The translations under genes and the position numbers were made by a program. From assembly GCA_964252015.1 (NCBI GenBank), contig CAXULW010000004.1, positions 62,001 to 126,000 on the forward strand: DNA of 64,000 nucleotides. Direction: 5' to 3'. Source of the stretch: CAXSBR01 sp964252015 (GTDB lineage: Bacteria > Actinomycetota > Actinomycetes > Mycobacteriales > Jatrophihabitantaceae). The notes beneath the pieces were generated by a model, which saw only the letters and a list, made by a program, of their open reading frames with translations, did not search any database and had not been told where the DNA came from. Positions 25,193-33,677 of this stretch are shown here, in pieces; positions within the stretch are counted from its first letter, which is position 1; every line of letters begins with the position of its first letter.

Positions 25193-25974
25193 GAAGGGAG
25201 TCCGGCGATCTCGCCCAGCAGGGCGGCGACGTCGTCGGGGCCATGCAGGGCCAGGTCGGCGCTCTCCGCGATCTCGGGGACGTCGGCGCTGACGATGCCG
25301 CCCGACCAGGCCGCCCGACCGTCTCGGCGCAGGGCGTGGACGACCTCAAAAGCGGGCAGGTCACCCACGTCGTCACCGACGTAGAGCACCGCGGCCGGCT
25401 GGTAGCGCTCGATCAGGCGGGTCAGGGCGCCGCCCTTGTCGTAGCCGGGCAGGCGCAGTTCGAGCACATCGCGCCCAGGATGCACCTCGAGACCAAGTTC
25501 CTCGGCCAGCTCGGTGACCCCCGCCCGCAACGCGTCGATCGCGGCGGCCGGGTCGTCGGCTTTGCGGGCGTGGACGACGAGCGACAACCCCTTGTCCTCG
25601 ATCCACACGCCGTCGGCGGAGTCCACCAGTCCTGGCAACCGATCCCGCAGCTGCGCCATCTCCGCCGGCTCCTTCACCGAGTCGAGCCGACCGTCGTGCC
25701 AGCGCTGCGCGCCGTAGATGCCTTCCACGTCCAGGCCGGGCAGGTCGGCCAGAGCACTCAGCTCGATGACCGTCGTGGCGTCGCGCCCGGTGACGATGGC
25801 CACCCGGGCGCCCGCGGCGGCAAGCCCGTCCAAGGCGGCCCGGACGCCGTCGGCCAGCCGTGACCGCGACGGATCGGGCACCAGCGGGGACAGCGTCCCG
25901 TCGAAGTCGAGCGCGATCAACGCCGAGCCGAGCTGTTCCCGTATGCCGGCCACGATCTCAGTCCGCTCGCTCAT
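25189..25974 (-). CDS. otsB: Trehalose-6-phosphate phosphatase
   Basis: HAD-superfamily phosphatase of 261 residues that completes trehalose synthesis. HAD motif I is D23-F-D25-GTLSP; motif II lies in IVTGRD; the later K and GDD acid motif is in LYVGDDVGDLPAF. The cap region contains the trehalose-phosphatase signature EDKGLSLVVHARKADD. Start ATG 25974 has a good GGAGGAG site. It is first in an operon with the flavin reductase and ppk2. Confidence 0.93.
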   Translation of the reverse strand: MSERTEIVAGIREQLGSALIALDFDGTLSPLVPDPSRSRLADGVRAALDGLAAAGARVAIVTGRDATTVIELSALADLPGLDVEGIYGAQRWHDGRLDSVKEPAEMAQLRDRLPGLVDSADGVWIEDKGLSLVVHARKADDPAAAIDALRAGVTELAEELGLEVHPGRDVLELRLPGYDKGGALTRLIERYQPAAVLYVGDDVGDLPAFEVVHALRRDGRAAWSGGIVSADVPEIAESADLALHGPDDVAALLGEIAGLPS

Positions 25975-26007
25975 ACCTGCTCCTCCCGCGACCCGCCGCC
26001 GCTCCGG

Positions 26008-26034
26008 TCCTCGCTCGCTAGCGCTCGCTGCGAT
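26008..26034 (-). repeat. Dispersed 27-bp repeat, copy 1
   Basis: Read on the minus strand, this differs from the sequence at 30154-30180 at one of 27 positions. It carries CGAGCG/CGCTCG half-palindromes around GCTAGC. Both copies lie in intergenic DNA upstream of minus-strand genes (otsB here, the SDR gene there). Confidence 0.75.
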
Positions 26035-26130
26035 CCTCACTGCGGAGGACCGCTCATACCCCCAGCATGTCAGCCGTCGCACCCGGACCGCGGTTCTGCC
26101 GGCTCGTGGGGGCGCCGTAGGGTCGAAGCC

Positions 26131-26688
26131 GTGGCAGATGCGAGCGTCCGGCCGGCCCGACCGGCCGAAGCCGCGGAGATCGCCCGCATCCAGCGCGACA
26201 CCCTGGCCATGGCCTACGAATCCGTGATGCCGCCCGAGGTGATGGCGCAACTGGTCGACCCGGGCGTGCGGGCGGCCATCCTCGACGGCATCGCCGCCCA
26301 GCTCGTCGCCGCCGACGACGCGCGCGTGCTCGTTGCGCTCGAAGGCGAGCAGCTGGTCGGCTTCGCGTTCGTCGCGGCCGCGGTCCGGGACGGGGTCAGC
26401 GTGCTCGAGGCCGGCGACGTCGATCCGGCACGCACCGGCTACCTCGAGCAGATCCTGGTCGAGCCGCGCTGGGGGCGGCGTGGACACGGTTCCCGGTTGC
26501 TGGCCGCCGCCGCCGCGTTCTTCACCGAATCGGGCTTCACCCGCGCGGTGACGTGGGTGCCGGACACCAACGCGGCCACGACGTCGTTCCTGGAGTCGGC
26601 CGGCTGGGCTCGCGACGGGTACGCGCGCGGCTACGACACGGGCACCGGCGCCACGCTGCGCGAGATCCGCTTCCACACCGGCCTGTGA
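26131..26688 (+). CDS. GNAT-family acetyltransferase
   Basis: A 185-residue single-domain GNAT enzyme. It has the beta4-alpha3 acetyl-CoA loop VEPRWGRRGHGSRLL near residues 111-125 and the C-terminal NAATTSFLESAGWARDG segment. The substrate is unknown. Start GTG 26131. Its TGA overlaps the GTG of the DUF2461 gene by four bases, so the two proteins are co-translated. Confidence 0.85.
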   Translation: MADASVRPARPAEAAEIARIQRDTLAMAYESVMPPEVMAQLVDPGVRAAILDGIAAQLVAADDARVLVALEGEQLVGFAFVAAAVRDGVSVLEAGDVDPARTGYLEQILVEPRWGRRGHGSRLLAAAAAFFTESGFTRAVTWVPDTNAATTSFLESAGWARDGYARGYDTGTGATLREIRFHTGL

Positions 26689-27371
26689 CCGCCGCCGAGC
26701 CCGCCCAGCCCGCCGCCGTGTTCACGGGCATCCCGCTGGCCGCGTTGGACTTCTACGAGGATCTCGAGGGCGACAACAGCCGCACGTTCTGGCTGGCGCA
26801 CAAGGACACCTACGACACGGCGGTGAAACGTCCGATGGAGCTGCTCACCGCGCAGCTGGCCCCCGAGTTCGGTGAGGTCAAGATGTTCCGGCCCTACCGC
26901 GACGTCCGCTTCGCCCAAGACAAGACCCCGTACAAGACGCAGCAGGGTGCGGTGCTGGGTAAGGCACCGGTCGGCGCGCTGTACGTCCACGTCGGGGCGC
27001 CGGGGTTGTTTGTCGGCGGCGGCGTCTGGTCGCTGGCCCCGGACCAGGTGCACCGGCTGCGCGCGGCGGTGGACGAGGACATCAGCGGGCGCGCCCTCGT
27101 CCGCATCCTCACCAGGCTGGGAACGGCCGGACTGACCATCGGCGGCGCACGGGTCACCCGCATCCCGACCGGCTACGCCAAGGACCATCCCCGGGCGAAC
27201 CTGCTCTGCCATAAGGCGATCACGGCCGCACGTGACTTCGGCGCCCCCGACTGGCTGGACAGCCCACGCACCGCCGAGGAGGTCGCGCAGGTCTGGCGCA
27301 CGATCGCTCCGCTGAACGCCTGGCTGCGCAAGTACGTCGGCGCCTCCGAGCTGCCTGCGCGCAGCCGGTAA
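26685..27371 (+). CDS. DUF2461-family protein
   Basis: A 228-residue cytoplasmic protein of DUF2461 with typical segments LDFYEDLEGDNSRTFWLAHK, FRPYRDVRFAQDKTPYKT, GGGVWSLAPDQVHRLRAAV and a tail rich in Trp/Leu. No biochemical function is established for the family. Its GTG start is coupled to the GNAT stop (GTGA). A strong inverted repeat follows the stop codon. Confidence 0.87.
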   Translation: MTAAEPAQPAAVFTGIPLAALDFYEDLEGDNSRTFWLAHKDTYDTAVKRPMELLTAQLAPEFGEVKMFRPYRDVRFAQDKTPYKTQQGAVLGKAPVGALYVHVGAPGLFVGGGVWSLAPDQVHRLRAAVDEDISGRALVRILTRLGTAGLTIGGARVTRIPTGYAKDHPRANLLCHKAITAARDFGAPDWLDSPRTAEEVAQVWRTIAPLNAWLRKYVGASELPARSR

Positions 27372-27377
27372 ACCACC

Positions 27378-27439
27378 GACTCCGCGCCCGGGCAGGACGC
27401 TCCCGGGGCCGCTGGGGCGTCCCTGGCGGGCGCGGAGTC
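27378..27439. terminator. Double-stem bidirectional terminator
   Basis: Perfect 13-bp outer arms (27378-27390 GACTCCGCGCCCG and 27427-27439) enclose a second, 9-bp stem (27395-27403 with 27414-27422, one mismatch). It separates the convergent DUF2461 and TPR genes and overlaps the stop codon of the latter. There is no T-run. Confidence 0.8.
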
Positions 27440-27884
27440 AGGAAGAACGATCAGGTGGGTCGTGGCGCTCGATCGCGGTGCGCATCGCCTCGCGGGCGCG
27501 GCGCCGGTCGCCGGCGATGTCGTAGGCCTCGGCCAGCCGGTACCAGCCCCGCCAGTCGCCCGGATCCTGCTCGACGGTGGCGCGCTGGCGCTCGAAGACG
27601 AGATCGGCCGCGTCGCGGTCCACCCGGCCGGACGGGCGGCGCGGGATGTCGAGCGGATCGCCCGGACCGAGCTCGGCGGTCAGTAGCTGGGCCTGCCGGC
27701 CGAACCGCAGCTCGACCACGACCACCCAGATGCCGACGAGCGGCAGCACCAGGACCGCGCCGCCGAGGATACGTTCGATCCACCCGGGCTGGGTGATCAG
27801 GTAGACGCCGCGGTACCCGATGAGCCCGAAGTAGAACGCGAGCGCAAGGACGAGGACAGCGACGACCAGGCGGGGGCGGTGCAT
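27438..27884 (-). CDS. Membrane-anchored TPR-like protein
   Basis: A 148-residue protein with two N-terminal membrane helices (about 5-24 and 38-60) and a cytoplasmic C-terminal helical hairpin of TPR character (DWRGWYRLAEAYDIAGDRRR). It is encoded 20 bp downstream of dapB on the same strand, an arrangement found in other actinobacteria. Function unknown; a scaffolding role is only a guess from the fold. Confidence 0.72.
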   Translation of the reverse strand: MHRPRLVVAVLVLALAFYFGLIGYRGVYLITQPGWIERILGGAVLVLPLVGIWVVVVELRFGRQAQLLTAELGPGDPLDIPRRPSGRVDRDAADLVFERQRATVEQDPGDWRGWYRLAEAYDIAGDRRRAREAMRTAIERHDPPDRSS

Positions 27885-27904
27885 ATCCCGGTGGCAGCCG
27901 GGCG

Positions 27905-28657
27905 CTAGAGGCCCAGCAGGGGCTCCAGGCCGACGGTGAGCCCCGGGCGGTGGACGACCTCGCGCACGCCGAGCAGCACACCGGGCATGAACGAGGAGCG
28001 GTGCAGGGAGTCGTGGCGGATGGTGAGCGTCTCCCCCTCCGTGCCGAACAGGATCTCCTGGTGCGCCACCAGCCCGGCCAGGCGGACCGCATGCACGCGC
28101 ACCCCGTCGATGTCGGCCCCGCGCGCCCCGTCGGCGGACTGGGTGGTCGCGTCGGGCATCGGCTCCATCTTGGCCTCGGTGCGGGCCTCGGCGATCAGGC
28201 GGGCCGTGTGCACGGCCGTGCCGCTGGGGGCGTCCGCTTTGTCCGGGTGGTGCAGTTCGATGACCTCGGCCGAGGTGTAGAACCGGGCCGCGAGCTGGGC
28301 AAACCGCATGGACAGCACCGCGCCGATGCCGAAGTTGGGCACCACGAGCACGCCGACCTCAGGCGCCTTGGTCAGCCAATCCCGCAGCGTGTCCAGGCGG
28401 TCTTCGTCCATGCCCGTAGTGCCCACGACGGCGTGGATGCCCTGGTCGATGGCGAAGCGGACGTTGTCCATGACCACCGACGGGTGGGTGAAGTCGACGA
28501 CGACCTGGGCACCGGCATCGGCGACGCTGAACAGCCAGTCCCCCGCGTCGACCATGGCCACCAGGTCGAGGTCGTCGGTGGCGTCGATGGCCTGGCACAC
28601 CTGCTGGCCCATCCGTCCCCGGGCGCCCAGCACCCCCACCCGCGTCGGTTCGCTCAT
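27905..28657 (-). CDS. dapB: 4-hydroxy-tetrahydrodipicolinate reductase
   Basis: NAD(P)H-dependent second step after DapA in the diaminopimelate route. The nucleotide-binding GARGRMG is at 11-17 and the catalytic EVIELHHPDKADAPSGTA segment places H136-H137 and K140. At 250 residues it is normal length. Start ATG 28657. dapB often neighbours the M16 peptidase and pnp genes; here a 3.6-kb segment lies between dapB and the M16 gene. Confidence 0.95.
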   Translation of the reverse strand: MSEPTRVGVLGARGRMGQQVCQAIDATDDLDLVAMVDAGDWLFSVADAGAQVVVDFTHPSVVMDNVRFAIDQGIHAVVGTTGMDEDRLDTLRDWLTKAPEVGVLVVPNFGIGAVLSMRFAQLAARFYTSAEVIELHHPDKADAPSGTAVHTARLIAEARTEAKMEPMPDATTQSADGARGADIDGVRVHAVRLAGLVAHQEILFGTEGETLTIRHDSLHRSSFMPGVLLGVREVVHRPGLTVGLEPLLGL

Positions 28658-28717
28658 ACCGTCCTCCTGCGATCCACCGGGTCGGGCGCTTCGTCGGTCC
28701 CGAACACGCCTGAAACC

Positions 28718-29254
28718 CTAACGCCCCCGGGTGTGCGGCTGGGGCTCCGGCGGCATCGCGAAGGCGAAGCGGCGCAACGCCGTCCACGGCCCGCCGTCGT
28801 AGCGCCACAGCAGCAGGCCGCGGGCGTCGGTGACAAACGGCTCGAACCTGGCCCGCAGGGCGGCCAGGGTGGCCCGCGCGACCTCGGGCTGGACCTTGTT
28901 CTGGACGGTGACGTGGGCGCGCAGGCCCTGCCGGTCCTGGGCGGTCAGCGTGTTCCACCACCGGGCCTGCAGGCCACGATGCAGGTCGCTCAGCTTCGCC
29001 GAGACGAGCCGGTAGGCCACTCCGCGGCCCAGTGGCATCACGTCCTCGACCACGACCGCAAACGGGGCCCGCGCCGCCGCGGCGGCCAGATCGTCGACGA
29101 CCGCGTCCACGCGGTCACCGGGCACGGCGTGGAACAGCGAGACGTGGGCACCCACCTGCGTCCGCCCGGGTGGGAAGAACTCGGCCCGCTCCCGGTCGAA
29201 GCGCCCCTGCGCCACGGGGTCGATCGCCAGCGTCACCACCAGCGGCGCCGTCAC
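28718..29254 (-). CDS. 2'-5' RNA ligase / 2H phosphoesterase family protein
   Basis: A 178-residue 2H-fold protein with the two defining His-x-Ser/Thr motifs, H37-V-S39 (GAHVSLFH) and H114-V-T116 (RAHVTVQNK). The family ligates or cleaves 2',5' or cyclic phosphodiester bonds in RNA or small nucleotides; the substrate is unknown here. GTG start at 29254 overlaps the SDR stop by four bases, so it is translated with the SDR gene. Confidence 0.85.
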   Translation of the reverse strand: MTAPLVVTLAIDPVAQGRFDRERAEFFPPGRTQVGAHVSLFHAVPGDRVDAVVDDLAAAAARAPFAVVVEDVMPLGRGVAYRLVSAKLSDLHRGLQARWWNTLTAQDRQGLRAHVTVQNKVQPEVARATLAALRARFEPFVTDARGLLLWRYDGGPWTALRRFAFAMPPEPQPHTRGR

Positions 29255-30132
29255 TGCGGCGACGGCCACCGACCCAGTTCGCGTTCGTCGGCCGGGCTCG
29301 GCGCCGAGGTGTTGCCCGGTGCGGGGTCGGCCTCGGCCCGGGTGAGCGCAGCGAGGTCGAACAGGGGACCGACGATGCGGTCGTAGACGAAGGGCACGAA
29401 CCGGAACCCGGCGATGGTGAGCAGGTTGACCGGACCGGCCTGGACCTGCCGCCTGGGGTGGTCGACCAGGCGCAGGATGTGACGGGCCATCTTCTCCGGT
29501 TGCTGCACCGGGATCGGTGGCCGTGGCACCTTCCCGGTGTAGTTGGCCGCCTGGTAGTAGATCGGGGTGTTCACGCTGCCCGGGCTGACCAGACTGACGT
29601 GGATGTGGCGCTCGTCGCGGGTCTCCTGCTGCAACGTGCGCACCAGGGCCAGCTGCCCCCACTTCGACGTCGCGTAGGCACCCATCTTGGGCACCGCGAC
29701 CGAGCCGAGCAGAGAGTTAACGACGATGAGCGAGCCGTACTGCTGACGCCGGAACATCGGCAGCACGTGCCGGGCCACCCGGGCGGTGCCGTGGATCGCG
29801 GTGTCCACGACCGTCTCGAAGACCTCCCCCGGCATCGACTCGATCGTGCCGTACCCCATCACGGTGGCGGAGTGCACGACGACGTCCACCCGCAGGAACC
29901 GTTCCACCGCCAGCGCGAGCATGGCCTCGACGTCGGCTTCGGAGTTCACGTCAGCGACTACGGTTTCGACCTCGGCCGCGCCGTCGGCGCGCAGGACCTT
30001 CTCGGCGGCGGCCAGGCCGTCTGCGCTGCGTGCGGCCAGCACGACGGCGTCGCCGCGGTCCGCGAACGCCCGCGCCGCGGCCAGGCCGATCCCGCTGGAT
30101 CCGCCGACGACCAGCACCACGCGCCGCGTCAT
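29251..30132 (-). CDS. Short-chain dehydrogenase/reductase
   Basis: A 293-residue Rossmann-fold oxidoreductase. The cofactor motif GGSSGIG is at 10-16 and the catalytic Ser140, Tyr153 and Lys157 (AYATSK) are intact. A ~50-residue C-terminal extension (PVNLLTIAGFRFVPFVYDRI) may associate with membrane. Typical of classical SDRs with NADP-linked activity; the substrate is unknown. Start ATG 30132. Its stop overlaps the downstream 2'-5' ligase-like start. Confidence 0.88.
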   Translation of the reverse strand: MTRRVVLVVGGSSGIGLAAARAFADRGDAVVLAARSADGLAAAEKVLRADGAAEVETVVADVNSEADVEAMLALAVERFLRVDVVVHSATVMGYGTIESMPGEVFETVVDTAIHGTARVARHVLPMFRRQQYGSLIVVNSLLGSVAVPKMGAYATSKWGQLALVRTLQQETRDERHIHVSLVSPGSVNTPIYYQAANYTGKVPRPPIPVQQPEKMARHILRLVDHPRRQVQAGPVNLLTIAGFRFVPFVYDRIVGPLFDLAALTRAEADPAPGNTSAPSPADERELGRWPSPQ

Positions 30133-30153
30133 GAGACGGCCGGCGGCGTGAGC

Positions 30154-30180
30154 ATCGCAGCGAGCGCCAGCGAGCGAGGA
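30154..30180 (+). repeat. Dispersed 27-bp repeat, copy 2
   Basis: Matches the reverse complement of 26008-26034 at 26 of 27 positions, with AGCGAGCG direct subrepeats. Eleven bases further downstream a strong hairpin begins, so this may be part of a larger composite element. Confidence 0.75.
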
Positions 30181-30190
30181 ACTGCGGGGC

Positions 30191-30230
30191 CCCCGCGGAA
30201 GCGCAGCTCCTTCCATGCGCTTTCGCGGGG
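30191..30230. repeat. 15-bp-stem hairpin in intergenic DNA
   Basis: Arms 30191-30205 (starting CCCCGCG) and 30216-30230 (ending CGCGGGG) pair at all 15 positions, one as G-U, around a 10-base loop. It stands upstream of two divergent genes, so it is unlikely to be a simple terminator for them. Confidence 0.7.
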
Positions 30231-30514
30231 TGCAGGTGCGGAGCGCCGGCGGCGGTCGGGGAGCACAGTCACGACCGGCACCGCATCGTTACGGCTTCCG
30301 CGTTGAACACGGGCAACTCCTGTGCATCGAGGCGACGATCGTCGATTCCAACGTACGGGTGGCGCCATCCGGCCCACCTGCGGGGAACCTCGGCAAGATG
30401 GCTCACGGCCCCGATCAACTGCGGCGGTCGGCGTCGGTCGAACCCCCCGACTCGTTAGGCTCGGTCCACATCCCCATCACGGTCCCCCATTCACGGCGAA
30501 AGGCGAGTCGCATC

Positions 30515-31426
30515 ATGCGGGTTCTGGTCGCCGGTGCGTCTGGCTTCGTCGGGCGGCGGCTGTGCCCGGCCCTGATCGAGGCGGGACACGAGGTCCGGGC
30601 GATGACCCGCCACCCCGACACCTACTCCGGTGCGGGCGAGCCGGTCGGCGCCGACGTCAGTGACCAGGCCAGCCTGGGCCGGGCCGCGGACGGCTGCGAC
30701 GCCGCCTACTACCTGGTGCACTCCCTGGCCGATTCCGACTTCCAGCAACGCGACGCCGACGCCGCCCGCAGCTTCGCCGACGCCGCGGCCAAGGCCGGCC
30801 TGAGCCAGATCGTCTACCTGGGCGGTCTGGGCGATGACTCCGACGACCTGTCCGCCCATCTGCGCAGCCGGCGCGAGGTCGAGAAGCTGCTCGCGTCCAC
30901 CGGTGTCGCCGTGACCAGCCTGCGGGCCGGCATCATCGTCGGCCACGGCGGCATCTCCTGGGAGATGACCCGCCAACTGGTGGAGCACCTGCCGGCGATG
31001 ATCACCCCGCGCTGGGTGCACACGCGCACCCAGCCCATCGCCGTCGAAGACGTGGTGCGTTACCTGGTCGGTGTTCTGGGCGTTCCGGACGCGCTGTCGC
31101 GATCGTTCGACATCGGTGGGCCCGAGGTGCTCGAGTACGTCGAGATGATGCGTCGGGTGGCCGCGATCGAGGGCCGTCACCTGCTGATCGTCCCGGTGCC
31201 GCTGCTCTCGCCCAGCCTGTCCTCCCGGTGGCTGTCCCTTGTGACCAACGTCGACGTCCAGACCGGCCGTTCCCTGATCGATTCGATGAGCAACGAGGTG
31301 GTCGTGCGCGACGACAGCATCCGTGGGGTGGTGCCGTTCGACCCGCTGGGATACGACGCGGCCGTGTTGAAGGCCCTGGGCGAGCGAGCCGAGGCCGGCC
31401 GTCAGCGTGACGCGGACGCATCGTGA
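30515..31426 (+). CDS. NAD(P)-binding epimerase/NmrA-like protein
   Basis: Atypical SDR of 303 residues with the N-terminal cofactor motif GASGFVG at 7-13, followed by the conserved AYYLVHSLADSDFQQRD stretch also found in DUF2867-linked oxidoreductases. No canonical YxxxK is evident, as in regulatory or flavin-linked members. Start ATG 30515. Its stop overlaps the CPBP protease start by four bases. Function unknown. Confidence 0.8.
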   Translation: MRVLVAGASGFVGRRLCPALIEAGHEVRAMTRHPDTYSGAGEPVGADVSDQASLGRAADGCDAAYYLVHSLADSDFQQRDADAARSFADAAAKAGLSQIVYLGGLGDDSDDLSAHLRSRREVEKLLASTGVAVTSLRAGIIVGHGGISWEMTRQLVEHLPAMITPRWVHTRTQPIAVEDVVRYLVGVLGVPDALSRSFDIGGPEVLEYVEMMRRVAAIEGRHLLIVPVPLLSPSLSSRWLSLVTNVDVQTGRSLIDSMSNEVVVRDDSIRGVVPFDPLGYDAAVLKALGERAEAGRQRDADAS

Positions 31427-32220
31427 AGCGGCCCGCCGGGTTGCCGCGAGCCACCGAGGTGAAGAAGCGCGGCCTGGCCGTCGTCGATCAGTTGCCGACC
31501 TGGTTGACCCAGAAGGTCCCGCGTGACCATCGCGAGTCCGACCAGGCCTTCGCCCGCCGCCGTCGGGTGGTCGGCGTGGTGTCCGTCGCCGGCGCCGCGT
31601 TCCTCGGTGCCGCACTGTCCACCGAGCCCAACTCGCGCGCCTTCTACTTCTCCACGTTCGGCGTCGCCGGCACGTGGGTGGCGGGCGCGTTCGCGTCCGG
31701 ACCGCTGCACCTGGGGTACATGCACTCGCGCCACCAGGAGCTGGAGCGGCCGGTGATCGCGCCGGTGCTGGCCGGCGCCGGCGCGTTCGGCGTCTTCTAC
31801 GCGTCGGCGCTGGTGGCCAGGAACATTCCGATCCTGGACGAGGCGTTGCGGCATGTGCTCCAGTTCGCCGAGCAGGGCTCGACATCGCTGGTCATCCTGA
31901 CCACGTTGCTCAACGGTGCGGCCGAGGAGCTCTTCTTCCGCGGCGCCCTGTTCGCGGCCGTCGGCGAGAAGTACCCGGTGCCGATCTCCACCGCGGTCTA
32001 CATGCTGGCCACCTGCGCCACCCGCAACCCGGCGCTCGTCCTGGCCGCCGGCGCGATGGGCGCGTTGTTCGGCCTGCAACGACGGGCCTCCGGCGGCGTG
32101 CAGGCACCCATCATCACCCACGCCACCTGGTCGTCGTTGATGCTGCGGTTCCTGCCGCCGTTGTTCCGCGACGACGCCACGTCGTCGACGCTGACCGGGA
32201 TCCCCTCGCTCGCCACCTGA
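31423..32220 (+). CDS. CPBP-family intramembrane metalloprotease
   Basis: A 265-residue membrane protein with a basic cytoplasmic N-terminus (about 48 residues) and several hydrophobic segments. The protease motifs are EExxxR at E168-E169...R173 (AAEELFFRG) and a later His233 (ITHATWSS). CPBP (Abi/CAAX-protease) proteins cleave or bind membrane substrates, in bacteria often for peptide export or immunity. GTG start coupled to the upstream epimerase-like gene (GTGA). Confidence 0.85.
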   Translation: MKRPAGLPRATEVKKRGLAVVDQLPTWLTQKVPRDHRESDQAFARRRRVVGVVSVAGAAFLGAALSTEPNSRAFYFSTFGVAGTWVAGAFASGPLHLGYMHSRHQELERPVIAPVLAGAGAFGVFYASALVARNIPILDEALRHVLQFAEQGSTSLVILTTLLNGAAEELFFRGALFAAVGEKYPVPISTAVYMLATCATRNPALVLAAGAMGALFGLQRRASGGVQAPIITHATWSSLMLRFLPPLFRDDATSSTLTGIPSLAT

Positions 32221-32231
32221 CCGCGGCCTGC

Positions 32232-32280
32232 GAATCGGGTGCATACAGGCCCACCAGGTGAACCTGTGTGCACCCGATTC
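32232..32280. terminator. Inverted repeat of the GAATCGGGTGCA family
   Basis: 18-base arms at 32232-32249 and 32263-32280 pair with one G-U wobble (GAATCGGGTGCA...TGCACCCGATTC). It lies between the convergent CPBP and M16 peptidase genes. The same arm sequence recurs at 55522-55572 and, altered, at 61908-61958. Confidence 0.8.
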
Positions 32281-32282
32281 TG

Positions 32283-33626
32283 CTAATCCAGGGCGCCGAC
32301 GAAGTCGTTCGTGCCGAACGGGCCGACGATGCTCAACGCCCGGGGGCGGTGCAACAGGTCCGAAGCCAGCGACATCACGTCTGCCGAGCTCACGGCGTCC
32401 ACCCGGGCCATCAGATCGTCGACGCCGAGGATCTCGCCAAAGGCCAGTTCGCTCTTGCCGATACGGGTCATCCGCGCCCCCGGGTCTTCCAGCCCGAGGA
32501 CCATCGAGCCGCGCACCTGGCCCTTGGCCCGTTCGATCTCGTCGGTGCGCAGGCCGTTCGCGGCCACGTCGTCGAGCTCGGACCGCATGAGCCCGAGCAC
32601 CTCTTCGGCCTTGCCGGGCTGGCAGCCGGCGTAGACGCCGAACATCCCGGTGCCGGCGTACTGGCTGGTGAAGGAGTACGTCGAGTAGGCCAGACCCCGC
32701 TGCTCGCGGATGCTCTGGAACAACCGCGAACTCATGCCGCCGCCGAGTGCGGTCGACAACACGCCCAGGGCGAAGCGGCGGGGGTCGTGGCGCGGCAGGC
32801 CGACCGTACCCAGCACGATGTTGGCCTGCTCGGTGTCGTCGTTGCGCACGTTGATACCCGGCTTCAGGTCGCCCCGCACCCCCGGTCCGGCCCGAACGCC
32901 GGTGGGCTCGCCGTCGGTCTCGAGACGGCCGGCGAACGCGGCCCGGACCTGACGCACCACGTCGGCGTGCTGGACCGCACCGGCCGCGGCTACCACCATC
33001 GACCGCGGCTGGTAGCGGCGGCGGTAGTACCCGTTCACCTGGTTGCGGGTCAACGCATTGATCGACTCGACCGTGCCGAGGATGGGGCGTCCGATCGGGG
33101 TGTCGCCGAACAGCGCAGTGGAGAAATCGTCGTGCACCAGATCGGCGGGATCGTCGTCGCGCATGGCGATCTCCTCGAGCACCACGTTGCGCTCGACCTC
33201 CACGTCCACCGCGGTGACGGTCGCGTCGAGCACCACGTCACTGACGATGTCCACGGCCAGCGGCAGGTCACGGTCGATCACCGTGGCGTAGAAGCAGGTG
33301 TGCTCCTTCTCGGTGAACGCGTTGAACTCACCGCCGACCGCGTCCAGTGCGGCGGCGATATCCAGGGCCGAGCGGCGGCGGGTGCCTTTGAACAACAGGT
33401 GTTCCAGGTAGTGACTGGCCCCGGCGACGCTGGGCGCCTCGTCCACCGACCCGACGCCGACCCAGATCCCGACGCTGGCGCTGCGCACACCCGGCATGGC
33501 CTCGGTGACTATGCGCAACCCGCCAGGCAGGACCGTGCGGGTGATGAGACCGCCGCCGGTGGCCGCGACCGCACGAGTTCGTGCTCGGTTCAGGGGACGG
33601 GCGGCTGACGTTGGGGTCGAGGACAC
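32283..33626 (-). CDS. M16-family zinc peptidase (insulinase-like)
   Basis: A 447-residue processing-peptidase-type protein with the inverted zinc motif H72-Y-L-E75-H76 and the distal glutamate in EEIAMRDDDP. The two-domain M16 architecture is complete, with RxxY-type GLAYSTYSF in the second half. It belongs to the gene group that typically lies downstream of pnp in actinobacteria; here the sulfate transporter operon separates them. Start GTG 33626 was preferred to a longer frame that would include the 15-bp tandem repeats. Confidence 0.9.
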   Translation of the reverse strand: MSSTPTSAARPLNRARTRAVAATGGGLITRTVLPGGLRIVTEAMPGVRSASVGIWVGVGSVDEAPSVAGASHYLEHLLFKGTRRRSALDIAAALDAVGGEFNAFTEKEHTCFYATVIDRDLPLAVDIVSDVVLDATVTAVDVEVERNVVLEEIAMRDDDPADLVHDDFSTALFGDTPIGRPILGTVESINALTRNQVNGYYRRRYQPRSMVVAAAGAVQHADVVRQVRAAFAGRLETDGEPTGVRAGPGVRGDLKPGINVRNDDTEQANIVLGTVGLPRHDPRRFALGVLSTALGGGMSSRLFQSIREQRGLAYSTYSFTSQYAGTGMFGVYAGCQPGKAEEVLGLMRSELDDVAANGLRTDEIERAKGQVRGSMVLGLEDPGARMTRIGKSELAFGEILGVDDLMARVDAVSSADVMSLASDLLHRPRALSIVGPFGTNDFVGALD

Positions 33627-33677
33627 CGGGAAAGCGTATGCGAGTGCGGATCGGGCCCGTGCCGCCCGCCGGTACCA

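Larger units (their letters stand above)
30133..30514. other. 382-bp divergent intergenic region
   Basis: Lies between the divergent SDR and epimerase-like genes. It holds copy 2 of the dispersed 27-bp repeat (30154-30180) and a strong hairpin (30191-30230). I see no gene in the remaining ~280 bp; small frames there are Arg/Pro-rich without features. Confidence 0.6.

Noticed and set aside
27450..28092. Overlapping minus-strand frame of 213 codons across the TPR gene and dapB
   Set aside because: It is an Arg-rich alternative frame of both genes with no features.
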